Notes under the pieces: generated by a model | The model's database searches: none | The model's input: the letters and a program-made list of their open reading frames with translations, nothing else | Told to the model about the DNA's origin: nothing | Shown: positions 1 to 5,012 of the stretch, one piece after another | How the letters are laid out: each line of letters starts with the position of its first letter | Numbering within the stretch: position 1 is the stretch's first letter | From: Sphingomonadaceae bacterium | GTDB taxonomy: Bacteria > Pseudomonadota > Alphaproteobacteria > Sphingomonadales > Sphingomonadaceae | Assembly: GCA_019245455.1 (NCBI GenBank) | Contig: JAFARM010000121.1 | Coordinates: 1-5,012 of the forward strand | Direction of reading: 5' to 3' | DNA: 5,012 nucleotides | Program-made: the position numbers and the translations under genes

Positions 1-307
1 CAAGGGCCAGACGATCAGCGCCAACATCGGCGCCGACGACGACGCCTTCGTCTTCGTCGACGGCAAGCTGCTCGCCGGCCTGGGCGGCGTCCACGGCAAC
101 GCCGCCGCGCCGACCGGCTCGGCCTTCTATGGTGCCGGCGCGCACACCATCAAGGTGTTCTACGCCGATCGCTTCCAGACGCAGGCCTCGCTCAGCCTCG
201 ACCTGACCGGCGCGACGGTTCCCGAGCCGGCGAGCTGGGTGCTGATGATCGCGGGCTTCGGCCTGATCGGCGTCGCCGCCCGCCGCCGCGCGGCACTCGC
301 CGCCTGA
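1..307 (+). CDS. PEP-CTERM sorting domain protein with fibro-slime-like region (3' end only)
   Basis: The gene enters from the left edge; its first whole codon is at base 2 and it ends at TGA 305-307, leaving 101 residues. The last part reads VPEPASWVLMIAGFGLIG followed by an Ala/Arg-rich end. That is a PEP motif (residues 74-76), a hydrophobic helix (about 78-93) and a basic RRR cluster (94-96): the tripartite PEP-CTERM signal, in the PEPxxW form common in sphingomonads. In this family the signal is recognised by an exosortase (EpsH/XrtA type), so the mature protein should be exported and processed at the cell envelope. Upstream, residues 11-31 (ADDDAFVFVDGKL, then LGGVHG) and 48-68 (HTIKVFYADRF) resemble the end of the fibro-slime/PA14-like domain, whose hallmarks are DDD-W/F-VFI-GK, LGGVH and FYAER. 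The N-terminus, including any signal peptide, is outside the window. The sorting signal is certain; the fibro-slime assignment is from memory of the motif. Confidence 0.88.
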   Translation, partial: KGQTISANIGADDDAFVFVDGKLLAGLGGVHGNAAAPTGSAFYGAGAHTIKVFYADRFQTQASLSLDLTGATVPEPASWVLMIAGFGLIGVAARRRAALAA

Positions 308-312
308 GACCC

Positions 313-343
313 AGACGCCGGCGGCAACGCGCCGCCGGCGTCT
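313..343. terminator. Perfect 13-bp hairpin between convergent genes
   Basis: Bases 313-325 (AGACGCCGGCGGC) pair perfectly with 331-343 (GCCGCCGGCGTCT) around a 5-base loop AACGC. It begins six bases after the PEP-CTERM gene stop and overlaps the stop codon of the opposing nitronate monooxygenase gene (342-344). Its position between convergent genes suggests a bidirectional transcription end point or an mRNA 3'-end protector. Neither strand has a T-run after the stem, so it is not a textbook intrinsic terminator. Confidence 0.6.
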
Positions 344-1766
344 ACTCGCCCGTCAGGATGCGATCGACGAGCTGGCGCACCGTCGGGATGAAGCCGTTCG
401 AATAGAACGGGTCGGTGCCGAAGCGGAACGCCGAGTGGCCGCCGAACATCAGGTTGTGCTCGGTATCGCCGCCGTGGGCGATGTCCTGCAGCGTCTTCTG
501 GATGCAGAAGCTGCGCGGATCGGCGAGCCTGCCGGTCGAGTTGGTTTCGGTATCCGCCCAGCTCGAAAAGCCGCACTGGCTGAGGCAGCCCATGCAATCC
601 GACTGGTCCGTGCGGATCATGTCGCGGTCCGCCGGCGTGACGAAGACGAGCGTGTTGTCCGGGGTCTTCAGCGCCTCGGTATGGCCGCGCCCGGCCCATT
701 CGCGCGCGCGGAGCAGGTCGTCGCGGGTGACGAAGTATTTCTTCCGCCCGACGCCGACGTCGAGGAGGAACTGGTGATCGCCCGTCGCCGTCGTCGAGAA
801 GGCGACCTGCCGCTCCGACCGCGCCTCGAGCGCGCGCAGGAACGGGTTGCGGACGGCGCTCGAGTAGAACCCCGTCGGCGAGAATTTGTGCAAGCTGATG
901 TCGCCGGGCTTCAGCGTCAGCAACCGGTCCTTCCACCCCTGCGGGATCGGGCTTTCGACCGTCAGCAGCGGCCGCGTGCCGAACTGGAAGACGACGCGGC
1001 CGAGCTCGGGATTGTCGATCCAGTCCTTCCATTCGCGCAGGCACCAGACGCCGCCGGCCACGACGATCGGCGTCGAATCCGGAATGCCGCTTTCGCGCAT
1101 CACGCCGCGCAGGTCGCGGACGCGCGGGTACGGGTCCTGGGGCGCGCGCGGATCCTCGGCATTGCTCAGGCCGTTGTGGCCGCCGGCGAGCCAGGGGTCT
1201 TCGTAGACCACCGCGCCGAGCCACTCGGCCGCCTTGCTGTACGCCCGCTTCCACAAGGCGCGGAAGGCGCGGGCGCTGCTGATGATCGGGTAGTAGTGGA
1301 CTCCGTACGACGCCGCGATCTCGCTCAGCTTGTACGGCATCCCCGCGCCGCAGGTGACGCCGTTGACGAGGCCGCGGGTGCGTTCGAGGACGCCGTGGAG
1401 GACGCGCTGCGCCCCGCCCATTTCCCACAGGACGTTGATGTTGATCGCGCCGACGCCGCGCTTCAGCTCGGACGCCGCCATGTCGTAGGCGCGCGTCACC
1501 TGCTGCACCGCGCCCTCGATGGCATAGGCGATCAGCTCCTCGTGCCGCTCCCGCCGGCTGAGCGCCGAATAGACCTGCGGAATGATGCGGCCGGCGGGGT
1601 CATAGCTGTCGGCGTTGACCGCGCTGATCGTGCCGACGCCGCCGGCGAGCGCCCACGCGCCGCTCGACAGATGGTTGGTCGCCGCGACCCCCTTGCCGCC
1701 TTCGACCAGCGGCAGGACCAGCCGGCCACCCATCATCACCGCGTCCAATCCGTGCATTATCGTCAA
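342..1766 (-). CDS. Nitronate monooxygenase, long form (2-nitropropane dioxygenase family)
   Basis: Likely an FMN-dependent cytosolic enzyme that oxidises alkyl nitronates to carbonyl compounds and nitrite. Numbering from the chosen start (474 aa): a Gly-rich AGGVGTIS at 41-48 matches the N-terminal flavin-barrel segment; VTCGAGMP at 137-144 matches the GxGxP element; AGGHNG at 194-199 matches the family motif carrying the catalytic His (H197); VVAGGVW at 235-241 and QFGTRPLL at 261-268 fit the FMN phosphate-binding strands. Typical nitronate monooxygenases are about 320-380 aa, so this one carries an extra C-terminal 100 residues or so, including a Cys cluster at C391, C394 and C398, with C421 further on. 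Start choice: TTG at 1764-1766 has AAGGA (1774-1778) 7 bases upstream, whereas ATG at 1755-1757, three codons later, is 16 bases from it; the ATG gives 471 aa. An open frame continues up to 1916 but would run into the divergent nitrilase gene. Family assignment is solid; the physiological substrate is unknown. Confidence 0.87.
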   Translation of the reverse strand: MTIMHGLDAVMMGGRLVLPLVEGGKGVAATNHLSSGAWALAGGVGTISAVNADSYDPAGRIIPQVYSALSRRERHEELIAYAIEGAVQQVTRAYDMAASELKRGVGAININVLWEMGGAQRVLHGVLERTRGLVNGVTCGAGMPYKLSEIAASYGVHYYPIISSARAFRALWKRAYSKAAEWLGAVVYEDPWLAGGHNGLSNAEDPRAPQDPYPRVRDLRGVMRESGIPDSTPIVVAGGVWCLREWKDWIDNPELGRVVFQFGTRPLLTVESPIPQGWKDRLLTLKPGDISLHKFSPTGFYSSAVRNPFLRALEARSERQVAFSTTATGDHQFLLDVGVGRKKYFVTRDDLLRAREWAGRGHTEALKTPDNTLVFVTPADRDMIRTDQSDCMGCLSQCGFSSWADTETNSTGRLADPRSFCIQKTLQDIAHGGDTEHNLMFGGHSAFRFGTDPFYSNGFIPTVRQLVDRILTGE

Positions 1767-1773
1767 GCTGTTT

Positions 1774-1778
1774 TCCTT
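1774..1778 (-). promoter_or_regulatory. Ribosome binding site deciding the nitronate monooxygenase start
   Basis: AAGGA on the minus strand lies 7 bases before TTG (1764-1766) and 16 bases before the ATG at 1755-1757. The spacing favours the TTG, which adds three residues (M-T-I) ahead of the ATG methionine. The ATG remains possible if spacing is relaxed. Confidence 0.5.
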
Positions 1779-1839
1779 AGCGTCGCGCGATATATACGGG
1801 CGAACGCCGACAAAAGCGCTAGGGAAAGCGACGCAGCCG
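1779..1839. promoter_or_regulatory. Divergent promoter region between nitronate monooxygenase and nitrilase genes
   Basis: The intergenic gap runs from 1767 to 1839. Its only AT-rich element is GATATATAC around 1789-1797. The core TATATA (1791-1796) is self-complementary, so it could serve as a -10 box for either gene. Predicted starts would lie near 1784 on the minus strand, giving a short leader that keeps AAGGA, and near 1803 on the plus strand. I found no convincing -35 hexamer at 16-18 bases in either direction. The TATATA is flanked by GCGT (1780-1783) and ACGC (1804-1807) as outer inverted arms, a weak dyad. Promoter function is inferred from position and base composition only. Confidence 0.3.
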
Positions 1840-2790
1840 ATGACCGCCGATTGCCTGACCGTCGGCGTCGCCCAGATCGCCCCCGCCTGGCTCGACCGCG
1901 CCGCGACGCTGGCCAAGATGGTGGCGTGGATCGACGACGCCGCGGCGCGCGGGTGTGGCCTCGTCGTCTTCGGCGAGGCGGTGCTCCCCGGCTATCCGTT
2001 CTGGCTGGAATGGACCGGGGGAGCGCGCTTCGACGACGCCGCGCAGAAGGACCTGTTCGCCCACTACAGCGATCAGGCGGTGCGCATCGACGCCGGCGGG
2101 CTCGATGAACTGTGCGCCGCCGCCGCCCGCGGGCGGATCGCCGTGATCGCCGGGGTGATCGAACGCGCCGGCGACCGTTCGGGCCATAGCCTCTACTGCA
2201 GCGCCGTCCGCATCGCCGCCGACGGCCGAACGCGGAGCGTCCACCGCAAGCTGATGCCGACCTATGAGGAGCGGCTGGTGTGGGCGCCCGGCGACGGGCA
2301 CGGCCTGGTCGTCGCGCCCGTCGCCGGCTTCACCGCGGGCGTGCTCAACTGCTACGAGAACTGGATGCCGCTCGCCCGTGCCGCGCTGTACGCGCAGGGC
2401 GAGGACCTGCACGTCGCGATCTGGCCGGGCAACGCGCGCAACACGGCGCAGCTGACGCCGGTGCTGGCGCAGGAGGGGCGGAGCTACGTCATCTCGGCCA
2501 GCGCGGTGCTCACGCGCGCCGACATCCCGCCCGACCATCCGGCAGCAGCGATGCTGGCCGCCTGTCCCGAAGTGCTCGCCGACGGCGGCAGCGGCATCGC
2601 CGCACCCGACGGGACGTGGCTGGTCCCGCCCTTCACCGGCGGCGAGGCCCTGCTGACGGCGACGCTCGACCCGCGCGAGGTGCGGCGGGCGCGGCAGAAC
2701 TTCGACGCGAGCGGCCATTATTCGCGCCCCGACGTGACGCACCTGACGGTCGACCGCCGACGGCAGGCAACCGCGACGTTCGTCGATTAG
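1840..2790 (+). CDS. Nitrilase-family carbon-nitrogen hydrolase
   Basis: Predicted cytosolic enzyme of the nitrilase superfamily, probably hydrolysing a nitrile to acid and ammonia through a Cys thioester. The protein is 316 aa and carries the catalytic set in order: Glu46 in VVFGEAVLPGYPFW, Lys137 in HRKLMPTYEERLVW with the accessory Glu143/144, and Cys171 in LNCYENWMPLARAALYAQG. The segments PTYEERLVWAPGDG and ALYAQGEDLHVAIWPG are typical of true (branch 1) nitrilases rather than amidases or NAD synthetase domains. The residue after the catalytic Cys is Tyr (CYE) where most nitrilases have Trp (CWE), and the protein is somewhat shorter than the usual 330-370 aa, so substrate and even nitrilase versus hydratase outcome are uncertain. 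Start ATG 1840 was chosen because the beta-strand CLTVGVAQIAPAW follows at once; the only purine-rich upstream tract, AGGGAA at 1821-1826, is rather far away (13 bases). It is divergent from the nitronate monooxygenase gene, and its TAG stop (2788-2790) overlaps the stop of the toxin gene. Confidence 0.88.
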   Translation: MTADCLTVGVAQIAPAWLDRAATLAKMVAWIDDAAARGCGLVVFGEAVLPGYPFWLEWTGGARFDDAAQKDLFAHYSDQAVRIDAGGLDELCAAAARGRIAVIAGVIERAGDRSGHSLYCSAVRIAADGRTRSVHRKLMPTYEERLVWAPGDGHGLVVAPVAGFTAGVLNCYENWMPLARAALYAQGEDLHVAIWPGNARNTAQLTPVLAQEGRSYVISASAVLTRADIPPDHPAAAMLAACPEVLADGGSGIAAPDGTWLVPPFTGGEALLTATLDPREVRRARQNFDASGHYSRPDVTHLTVDRRRQATATFVD

Positions 2791-3197
2791 GCGAGCGCGA
2801 CGCCGAGAACGGCGGCAGCAGCAGCCTGGTTGTCGTCGAACGTCAGCAGCGCCGCGCCGACGCGCCGGCAGATGGCGAGATGGAGCGCGTCGGGGGCGCG
2901 TAGCTTAAGCTCGAGTCTTCGGACGAACTCAATCGTCTCCGGACCGTCGTTTCCGTCGAGCGCCACGACCCGAACGATGTCCTGGGTAAGTTGCCGGTAG
3001 GCGTCCAACGCCATCGCGGCGAGGGCGGCGTTGATCGCCCGTTCGCGGCCCTTGCACTGGAGAACTGCCGCTACTTCCGCGCCGGTCCAATGGCTGACGA
3101 CGAGGTCATCCGCCCCGGCGACGCGCTGCTCAGCCGTCCGCGAATGGCTGTCGATCACCAACAATGGCAGCACGACGCTGGTGTCCAGGTAGATCAA
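2787..3197 (-). CDS. vapC: PIN-domain ribonuclease toxin (VapC type)
   Basis: Toxin of a type II toxin-antitoxin pair; PIN-domain toxins are Mg2+-dependent endoribonucleases, often cutting tRNA or rRNA. The 136-residue length is normal. The acidic active site is complete: Asp5 in MIYLDTSVVLPLL, Glu41 in WTGAEVAAVL, Asp103 in LRAPDALHLA and Asp121 (or 122) in LLTFDDNQ, so the toxin should be active. The start is TTG at 3195-3197: the frame is closed by TGA at 3204-3206, only Ser and Pro codons (TCA, CCG) lie between, and any later start would lose Asp5. This TTG overlaps the antitoxin stop by two bases in the string TTGA, the usual arrangement for translational coupling that keeps the toxin below the antitoxin. 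The 3' end overlaps the nitrilase gene stop by four bases on the opposite strand. The RNA target cannot be read from sequence. Confidence 0.92.
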   Translation of the reverse strand: MIYLDTSVVLPLLVIDSHSRTAEQRVAGADDLVVSHWTGAEVAAVLQCKGRERAINAALAAMALDAYRQLTQDIVRVVALDGNDGPETIEFVRRLELKLRAPDALHLAICRRVGAALLTFDDNQAAAAAVLGVALA

Positions 3198-3445
3198 CGG
3201 TGATCAGCCTCGCGCATCTCACGCACCGCATCAACCCAGTCAACATCCTGCTGCGGCAGCGACTCGCGCAGTCGGCGCAGCCGCTCGAGCGCCTCGGCGA
3301 CGGGAACACGTGGAGGCGGTTGGATCGCGTTCAGCGTCGCCACCGGCGTGCCGCGGCGGGTGATCACGACCTTTTCACCACGCTCGACGGCGCCGAGCAG
3401 GGCGGTGAAACGGTTCTTCGCCTCGGCGACGCTGTAACTGGCCAT
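3194..3445 (-). CDS. Phd/YefM-family antitoxin
   Basis: Antitoxin of 83 aa that should bind and neutralise the adjacent PIN toxin and repress their common promoter. Residues 1-41 (MASYSVAEAKNRFTALLG, then GEKVVITRRGTPVATL) are the conserved Phd/YefM fold that dimerises and binds DNA. The Pro-rich linker PPPRVP (43-48) leads into a charged helical C-terminus (49-83, with ALERLRRLRE and VREMREADHR), the part that typically wraps the toxin. The start ATG at 3443-3445 has GGAGG (3451-3455) 5 bases upstream. The frame stays open for a further 324 bases upstream, but that stretch is antisense-frame noise across the terminator and pnp tail. It lies first in the operon, as expected for an antitoxin. 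Pairing of a Phd-type antitoxin with a VapC-type toxin is a common mix. Confidence 0.92.
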   Translation of the reverse strand: MASYSVAEAKNRFTALLGAVERGEKVVITRRGTPVATLNAIQPPPRVPVAEALERLRRLRESLPQQDVDWVDAVREMREADHR

Positions 3446-3450
3446 GCGGT

Positions 3451-3455
3451 CCTCC
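3451..3455 (-). promoter_or_regulatory. Strong ribosome binding site of the antitoxin gene
   Basis: GGAGG on the minus strand, 5 bases before ATG 3443-3445. It fixes the antitoxin start against the much longer open frame. The downstream toxin has only a weaker AGG-type site and a TTG start, which would favour antitoxin excess. Confidence 0.75.
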
Positions 3456-3456
3456 C

Positions 3457-3478
3457 GATGGCCATCAAGATAGCCATC
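3457..3478 (-). promoter_or_regulatory. Tandem palindromes, putative antitoxin operator
   Basis: Two 10-base palindromes sit just before the antitoxin ribosome binding site: GATGGCCATC (3457-3466, perfect) and GATAGCCATC (3469-3478, one mismatched pair), separated by AA on the plus strand. Their centres are 12 bases apart. Phd/YefM antitoxins repress their own operons by binding short palindromes in this position, so these are good operator candidates. A poor -10-like TATCTT lies within the upstream repeat on the minus strand; the matching -35 position would fall in the pnp terminator T-run. Repeats are seen directly; the function is inferred. Confidence 0.55.
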
Positions 3479-3492
3479 TCGCCGGCACAGGA

Positions 3493-3522
3493 AAAGGGCC
3501 GCACCCTTCGGTGCGGCCCTTT
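3493..3522 (-). terminator. Intrinsic terminator of pnp
   Basis: A perfect 13-bp stem, AAAGGGCCGCACC (3493-3505) with GGTGCGGCCCTTT (3510-3522), encloses a 4-base loop. On the minus strand the stem ends in TTTT (3495-3492), giving a normal intrinsic terminator 24 bases after the pnp stop codon. It separates pnp transcription from the antitoxin-toxin operon. In the plus direction the stem is followed by TTT then CC, so some bidirectional activity is conceivable, but no plus-strand gene ends here. Confidence 0.88.
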
Positions 3523-3545
3523 CCGGTAGCGTCGGGATGAGCGCC

Positions 3546-5012
3546 TCAGTCGCGGTCGCCGACGATGAAGCTCGGCGCGAACACCGGTTCGCCTTCGGGC
3601 TCGCGGGCCGGCCGGTCGTCGCGCCGGGGGCTGCGTTCGTCGCGGTCGCCGCGCGGGCGGTCGTCGCGTCCGCGGTCACGGTCGCCGTCCCGGCGCGGGC
3701 CGCGATCGTCGCGACCGCCGTCGCGGCGCGGGCCGCGGTCGCCGTCACGACGCGGCCCACGGTCGCCACGCGGACCCCGGTCGCCCTCTTCCCGCGCCGG
3801 GCGGGTGTCGGGCAGCTCCTCGCCGCTCGTCTGGTCGACGACGCGCATCGACAGGCGGACCTTGCCGCGCTCGTCGATCGCCAGCACCTTGACCTTGACC
3901 GCCTGGCCTTCGCTCAAGACATCGCGGACGTTGGCGACCCGCTCGTTCTTGATCTCGCTGATATGGACGAGGCCGTCCTTGCCCCCCATGAAGTTCACGA
4001 ACGCGCCGAAGTCGACCATGCTGACGACCTTGCCGTCGTAGATCTTGCCGACCTCGGCCTCCTGGGTGATGCCGAGGATCCACTTCTTCGCCGCCTCGAT
4101 CTGGGCGGGATCGGAGCTGGCGATCTTGACCGTGCCGTCGTCCTCGATGTTGACCTTGGCACCGGTGGTGGCGACGATCTCGCGGATGATCTTGCCGCCG
4201 GTGCCGATGACGTCGCGGATCTTCGCCTTGTCGATCGTCAGCGTCTCGATGCGCGGCGCGTGCGCGCTCATCTCGGTCCGCGTCGTGTCGAGCGCCTTCG
4301 CCATCTCACCCAGGATGTGCTGCCGCCCCTCCTTGGCCTGGGCCAGGGCGACCTGCATGATCTCCTCGGTGATGCCGGCGACCTTGATGTCCATCTGCAG
4401 CGCGGTGACGCCCTCCGACGTGCCGGCGACCTTGAAGTCCATGTCGCCGAGGTGGTCCTCGTCGCCCAGGATGTCGCTGATGACGGCGAAGTCCTTGCCC
4501 TCCAGGATCAGGCCCATGGCGATGCCCGCGACCGGCCGCTCGAGCGGCACGCCGGCGTCCATCAGCGCGAGGGACGCACCGCACACCGTCGCCATCGACG
4601 AGCTGCCGTTCGACTCGGTGATGTCGGACAGGACGCGGATCGTATAGGGGAACGCCTCCTTGGTCGGCAGCAGCGGGTTGATCGCACGCCACGCCAGCTT
4701 GCCGTGGCCGATCTCGCGGCGGCCCGGCGCGCCGAAGCGGCCGACCTCGCCGACCGAGTAGGGCGGGAAGTTGTAGTGAAGCATGAAGCGCTCGTAGCGC
4801 AGCCCGTCGAGGCCATCGATCATCTGCTCGGCGTCGGCGGTGCCGAGCGTCGTCGACACGATCGCCTGCGTCTCGCCGCGCGTGAACAGCGCCGAGCCGT
4901 GGGTGCGCGGCAGGAAGCCGACCATCGCCTCGATCGGGCGGACCGTCTTCGTGTCGCGGCCGTCGATGCGGCGGCCTTCCTTGAGGATCGCGGTGCGGAC
5001 GATGTCGGCCTC
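3546..5012 (-). CDS. pnp: Polynucleotide phosphorylase (PNPase), N-terminal part outside window
   Basis: Trimeric 3'-to-5' phosphorolytic exoribonuclease/polymerase of RNA turnover in the cytoplasm. The reading frame runs unbroken off the right edge; 488 C-terminal residues are visible, numbered here from the edge. The second RNase PH domain (about 10-235) holds the phosphate site [10 protein letters not shown] (Ser137-139) and the metal/catalytic residues Asp186, Asp192 and Lys194 in [11 protein letters not shown], equivalent to E. coli D486, D492 and K494; the constant offset of 300 shows how much is missing. A KH domain follows (about 254-312, GxxG loop IGTGGK at 269-274), then an S1 domain (about 321-394: [28 protein letters not shown]). 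The remaining residues 395-488 form a disordered tail rich in Arg, Asp and Gly, ending [10 protein letters not shown]. In many proteobacteria rpsO lies directly upstream of pnp, which would be beyond the right edge. Stop TGA is at 3546-3548, followed by the intrinsic terminator. Confidence 0.97.
   Translation of the reverse strand, partial: EADIVRTAILKEGRRIDGRDTKTVRPIEAMVGFLPRTHGSALFTRGETQAIVSTTLGTADAEQMIDGLDGLRYERFMLHYNFPPYSVGEVGRFGAPGRREIGHGKLAWRAINPLLPTKEAFPYTIRVLSDITESNGSSSMATVCGASLALMDAGVPLERPVAGIAMGLILEGKDFAVISDILGDEDHLGDMDFKVAGTSEGVTALQMDIKVAGITEEIMQVALAQAKEGRQHILGEMAKALDTTRTEMSAHAPRIETLTIDKAKIRDVIGTGGKIIREIVATTGAKVNIEDDGTVKIASSDPAQIEAAKKWILGITQEAEVGKIYDGKVVSMVDFGAFVNFMGGKDGLVHISEIKNERVANVRDVLSEGQAVKVKVLAIDERGKVRLSMRVVDQTSGEELPDTRPAREEGDRGPRGDRGPRRDGDRGPRRDGGRDDRGPRRDGDRDRGRDDRPRGDRDERSPRRDDRPAREPEGEPVFAPSFIVGDRD
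3606..3785 (-). repeat. Repeats encoding the Arg/Asp/Gly-rich PNPase tail
   Basis: This 180-base stretch encodes 60 residues (410-469 of the visible PNPase part), of which 22 are Arg, 16 Asp, 12 Gly and 7 Pro. The unit GDRGPRRD occurs twice in a row after a shorter GDRGPR. DRGPRRD appears again after a GGRD spacer, and decayed copies ([13 protein letters not shown]) follow. Units are all in frame and use varied synonymous codons (CGT, CGC, CGG), so the repeat is kept at protein level and is not a recent DNA slippage product. Confidence 0.75.

Noticed and set aside
160..1428. Minus-strand open frame of 422 codons overlapping the nitronate monooxygenase and PEP-CTERM genes
   Set aside because: Arg/Pro-rich shadow frame with no recognisable domain, covering two real genes on both strands.
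1780..1807. GCGT...TATATA...ACGC dyad as a regulator binding site
   Set aside because: Only the central 6 bases and outer 4-base arms match; most pairs between them fail, so it is too weak to call a separate operator.
1615..1839. Upstream extension of the nitrilase frame to 1615
   Set aside because: The extra 75 residues lie antisense to the nitronate monooxygenase gene and precede the normal first strand of nitrilases; ATG 1840 fits the family start.
1767..1916. N-terminal extension of the nitronate monooxygenase to a start at 1916
   Set aside because: It would overlap the first 77 bases of the nitrilase gene and cover the divergent promoter region; the extra residues look non-conserved and the family segment begins near MHGLDAVMMGG.
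435..2108. Long plus-strand open frame (557 codons) opposite the nitronate monooxygenase gene
   Set aside because: Translation is Arg/Ala/Asp-rich with no motif; it lies antisense to a well-supported gene and runs into the nitrilase gene in another frame. Long spurious frames are expected in GC-rich DNA.
1819..2742. Minus-strand open frame of 307 codons opposite the nitrilase gene
   Set aside because: Composition is typical of an antisense shadow (Gly/Arg/Ala/Asp), with no motif, while the opposite strand has a full catalytic triad.
3446..3769. Long N-terminal extension of the antitoxin
   Set aside because: It would read through the pnp terminator and the pnp tail as Ala/Thr-rich low-complexity sequence; GGAGG at 3451-3455 and the Phd fold place the start at 3445.
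3606..3785. CRISPR-like or satellite DNA array
   Set aside because: Repetition is in frame with PNPase, has no spacers of constant length and differs at synonymous sites; it is a coding repeat.
4045..4647. Plus-strand open frame of 200 codons opposite pnp
   Set aside because: Ser/Met-rich antisense shadow of the conserved RNase PH and KH coding region; no motif or ribosome binding site.

Overview
The window is GC-rich, gene-dense bacterial chromosome and most likely comes from an alphaproteobacterium of the Sphingomonas type. The clues are the PEPxxW-type PEP-CTERM tail at the left edge (a sphingomonad style of the sorting signal), a PNPase with a long Arg/Asp/Gly-rich tail, and strongly GC-biased codon usage. 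The genus is inference; no rRNA or other taxonomic marker is present.

Layout from left to right. (1) Bases 1-307, + strand: the 3' end of a gene for an exported protein with a fibro-slime-like C-terminal region and a PEP-CTERM anchor. (2) Bases 342-1766, - strand: a complete long-form nitronate monooxygenase, convergent with (1), with a perfect 13-bp hairpin between them. (3) Bases 1840-2790, + strand: a nitrilase-family carbon-nitrogen hydrolase, divergent from (2) across a 73-bp gap that holds the only AT-rich promoter-like stretch there. (4) Bases 2787-3445, - strand: a two-gene toxin-antitoxin operon, Phd/YefM-type antitoxin followed by a PIN-domain (VapC-type) toxin. The toxin starts at a TTG inside the antitoxin stop codon, and its own stop overlaps the nitrilase stop tail to tail. 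(5) Bases 3546-5012, - strand: the 3' two thirds of pnp (polynucleotide phosphorylase), closed by a strong intrinsic terminator at 3493-3522.

Functionally there are three unrelated blocks. The nitronate monooxygenase/nitrilase divergent pair suggests handling of small organic nitrogen compounds (nitro/nitronate and nitrile), but no shared substrate is proven. The antitoxin-toxin pair is compactly packed between pnp and the nitrilase gene, with tandem palindromes just upstream of the antitoxin that look like its operator. The pnp gene is housekeeping RNA decay; its disordered tail is its one unusual element.

No CRISPR array, tRNA, rRNA, insertion sequence or phage gene was seen. No clearly novel multi-gene system is present. 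The most useful leads are the putative antitoxin operator, the Cys cluster at the C-terminus of the nitronate monooxygenase, and the PNPase tail. No stretch over 300 bases lacks a gene.
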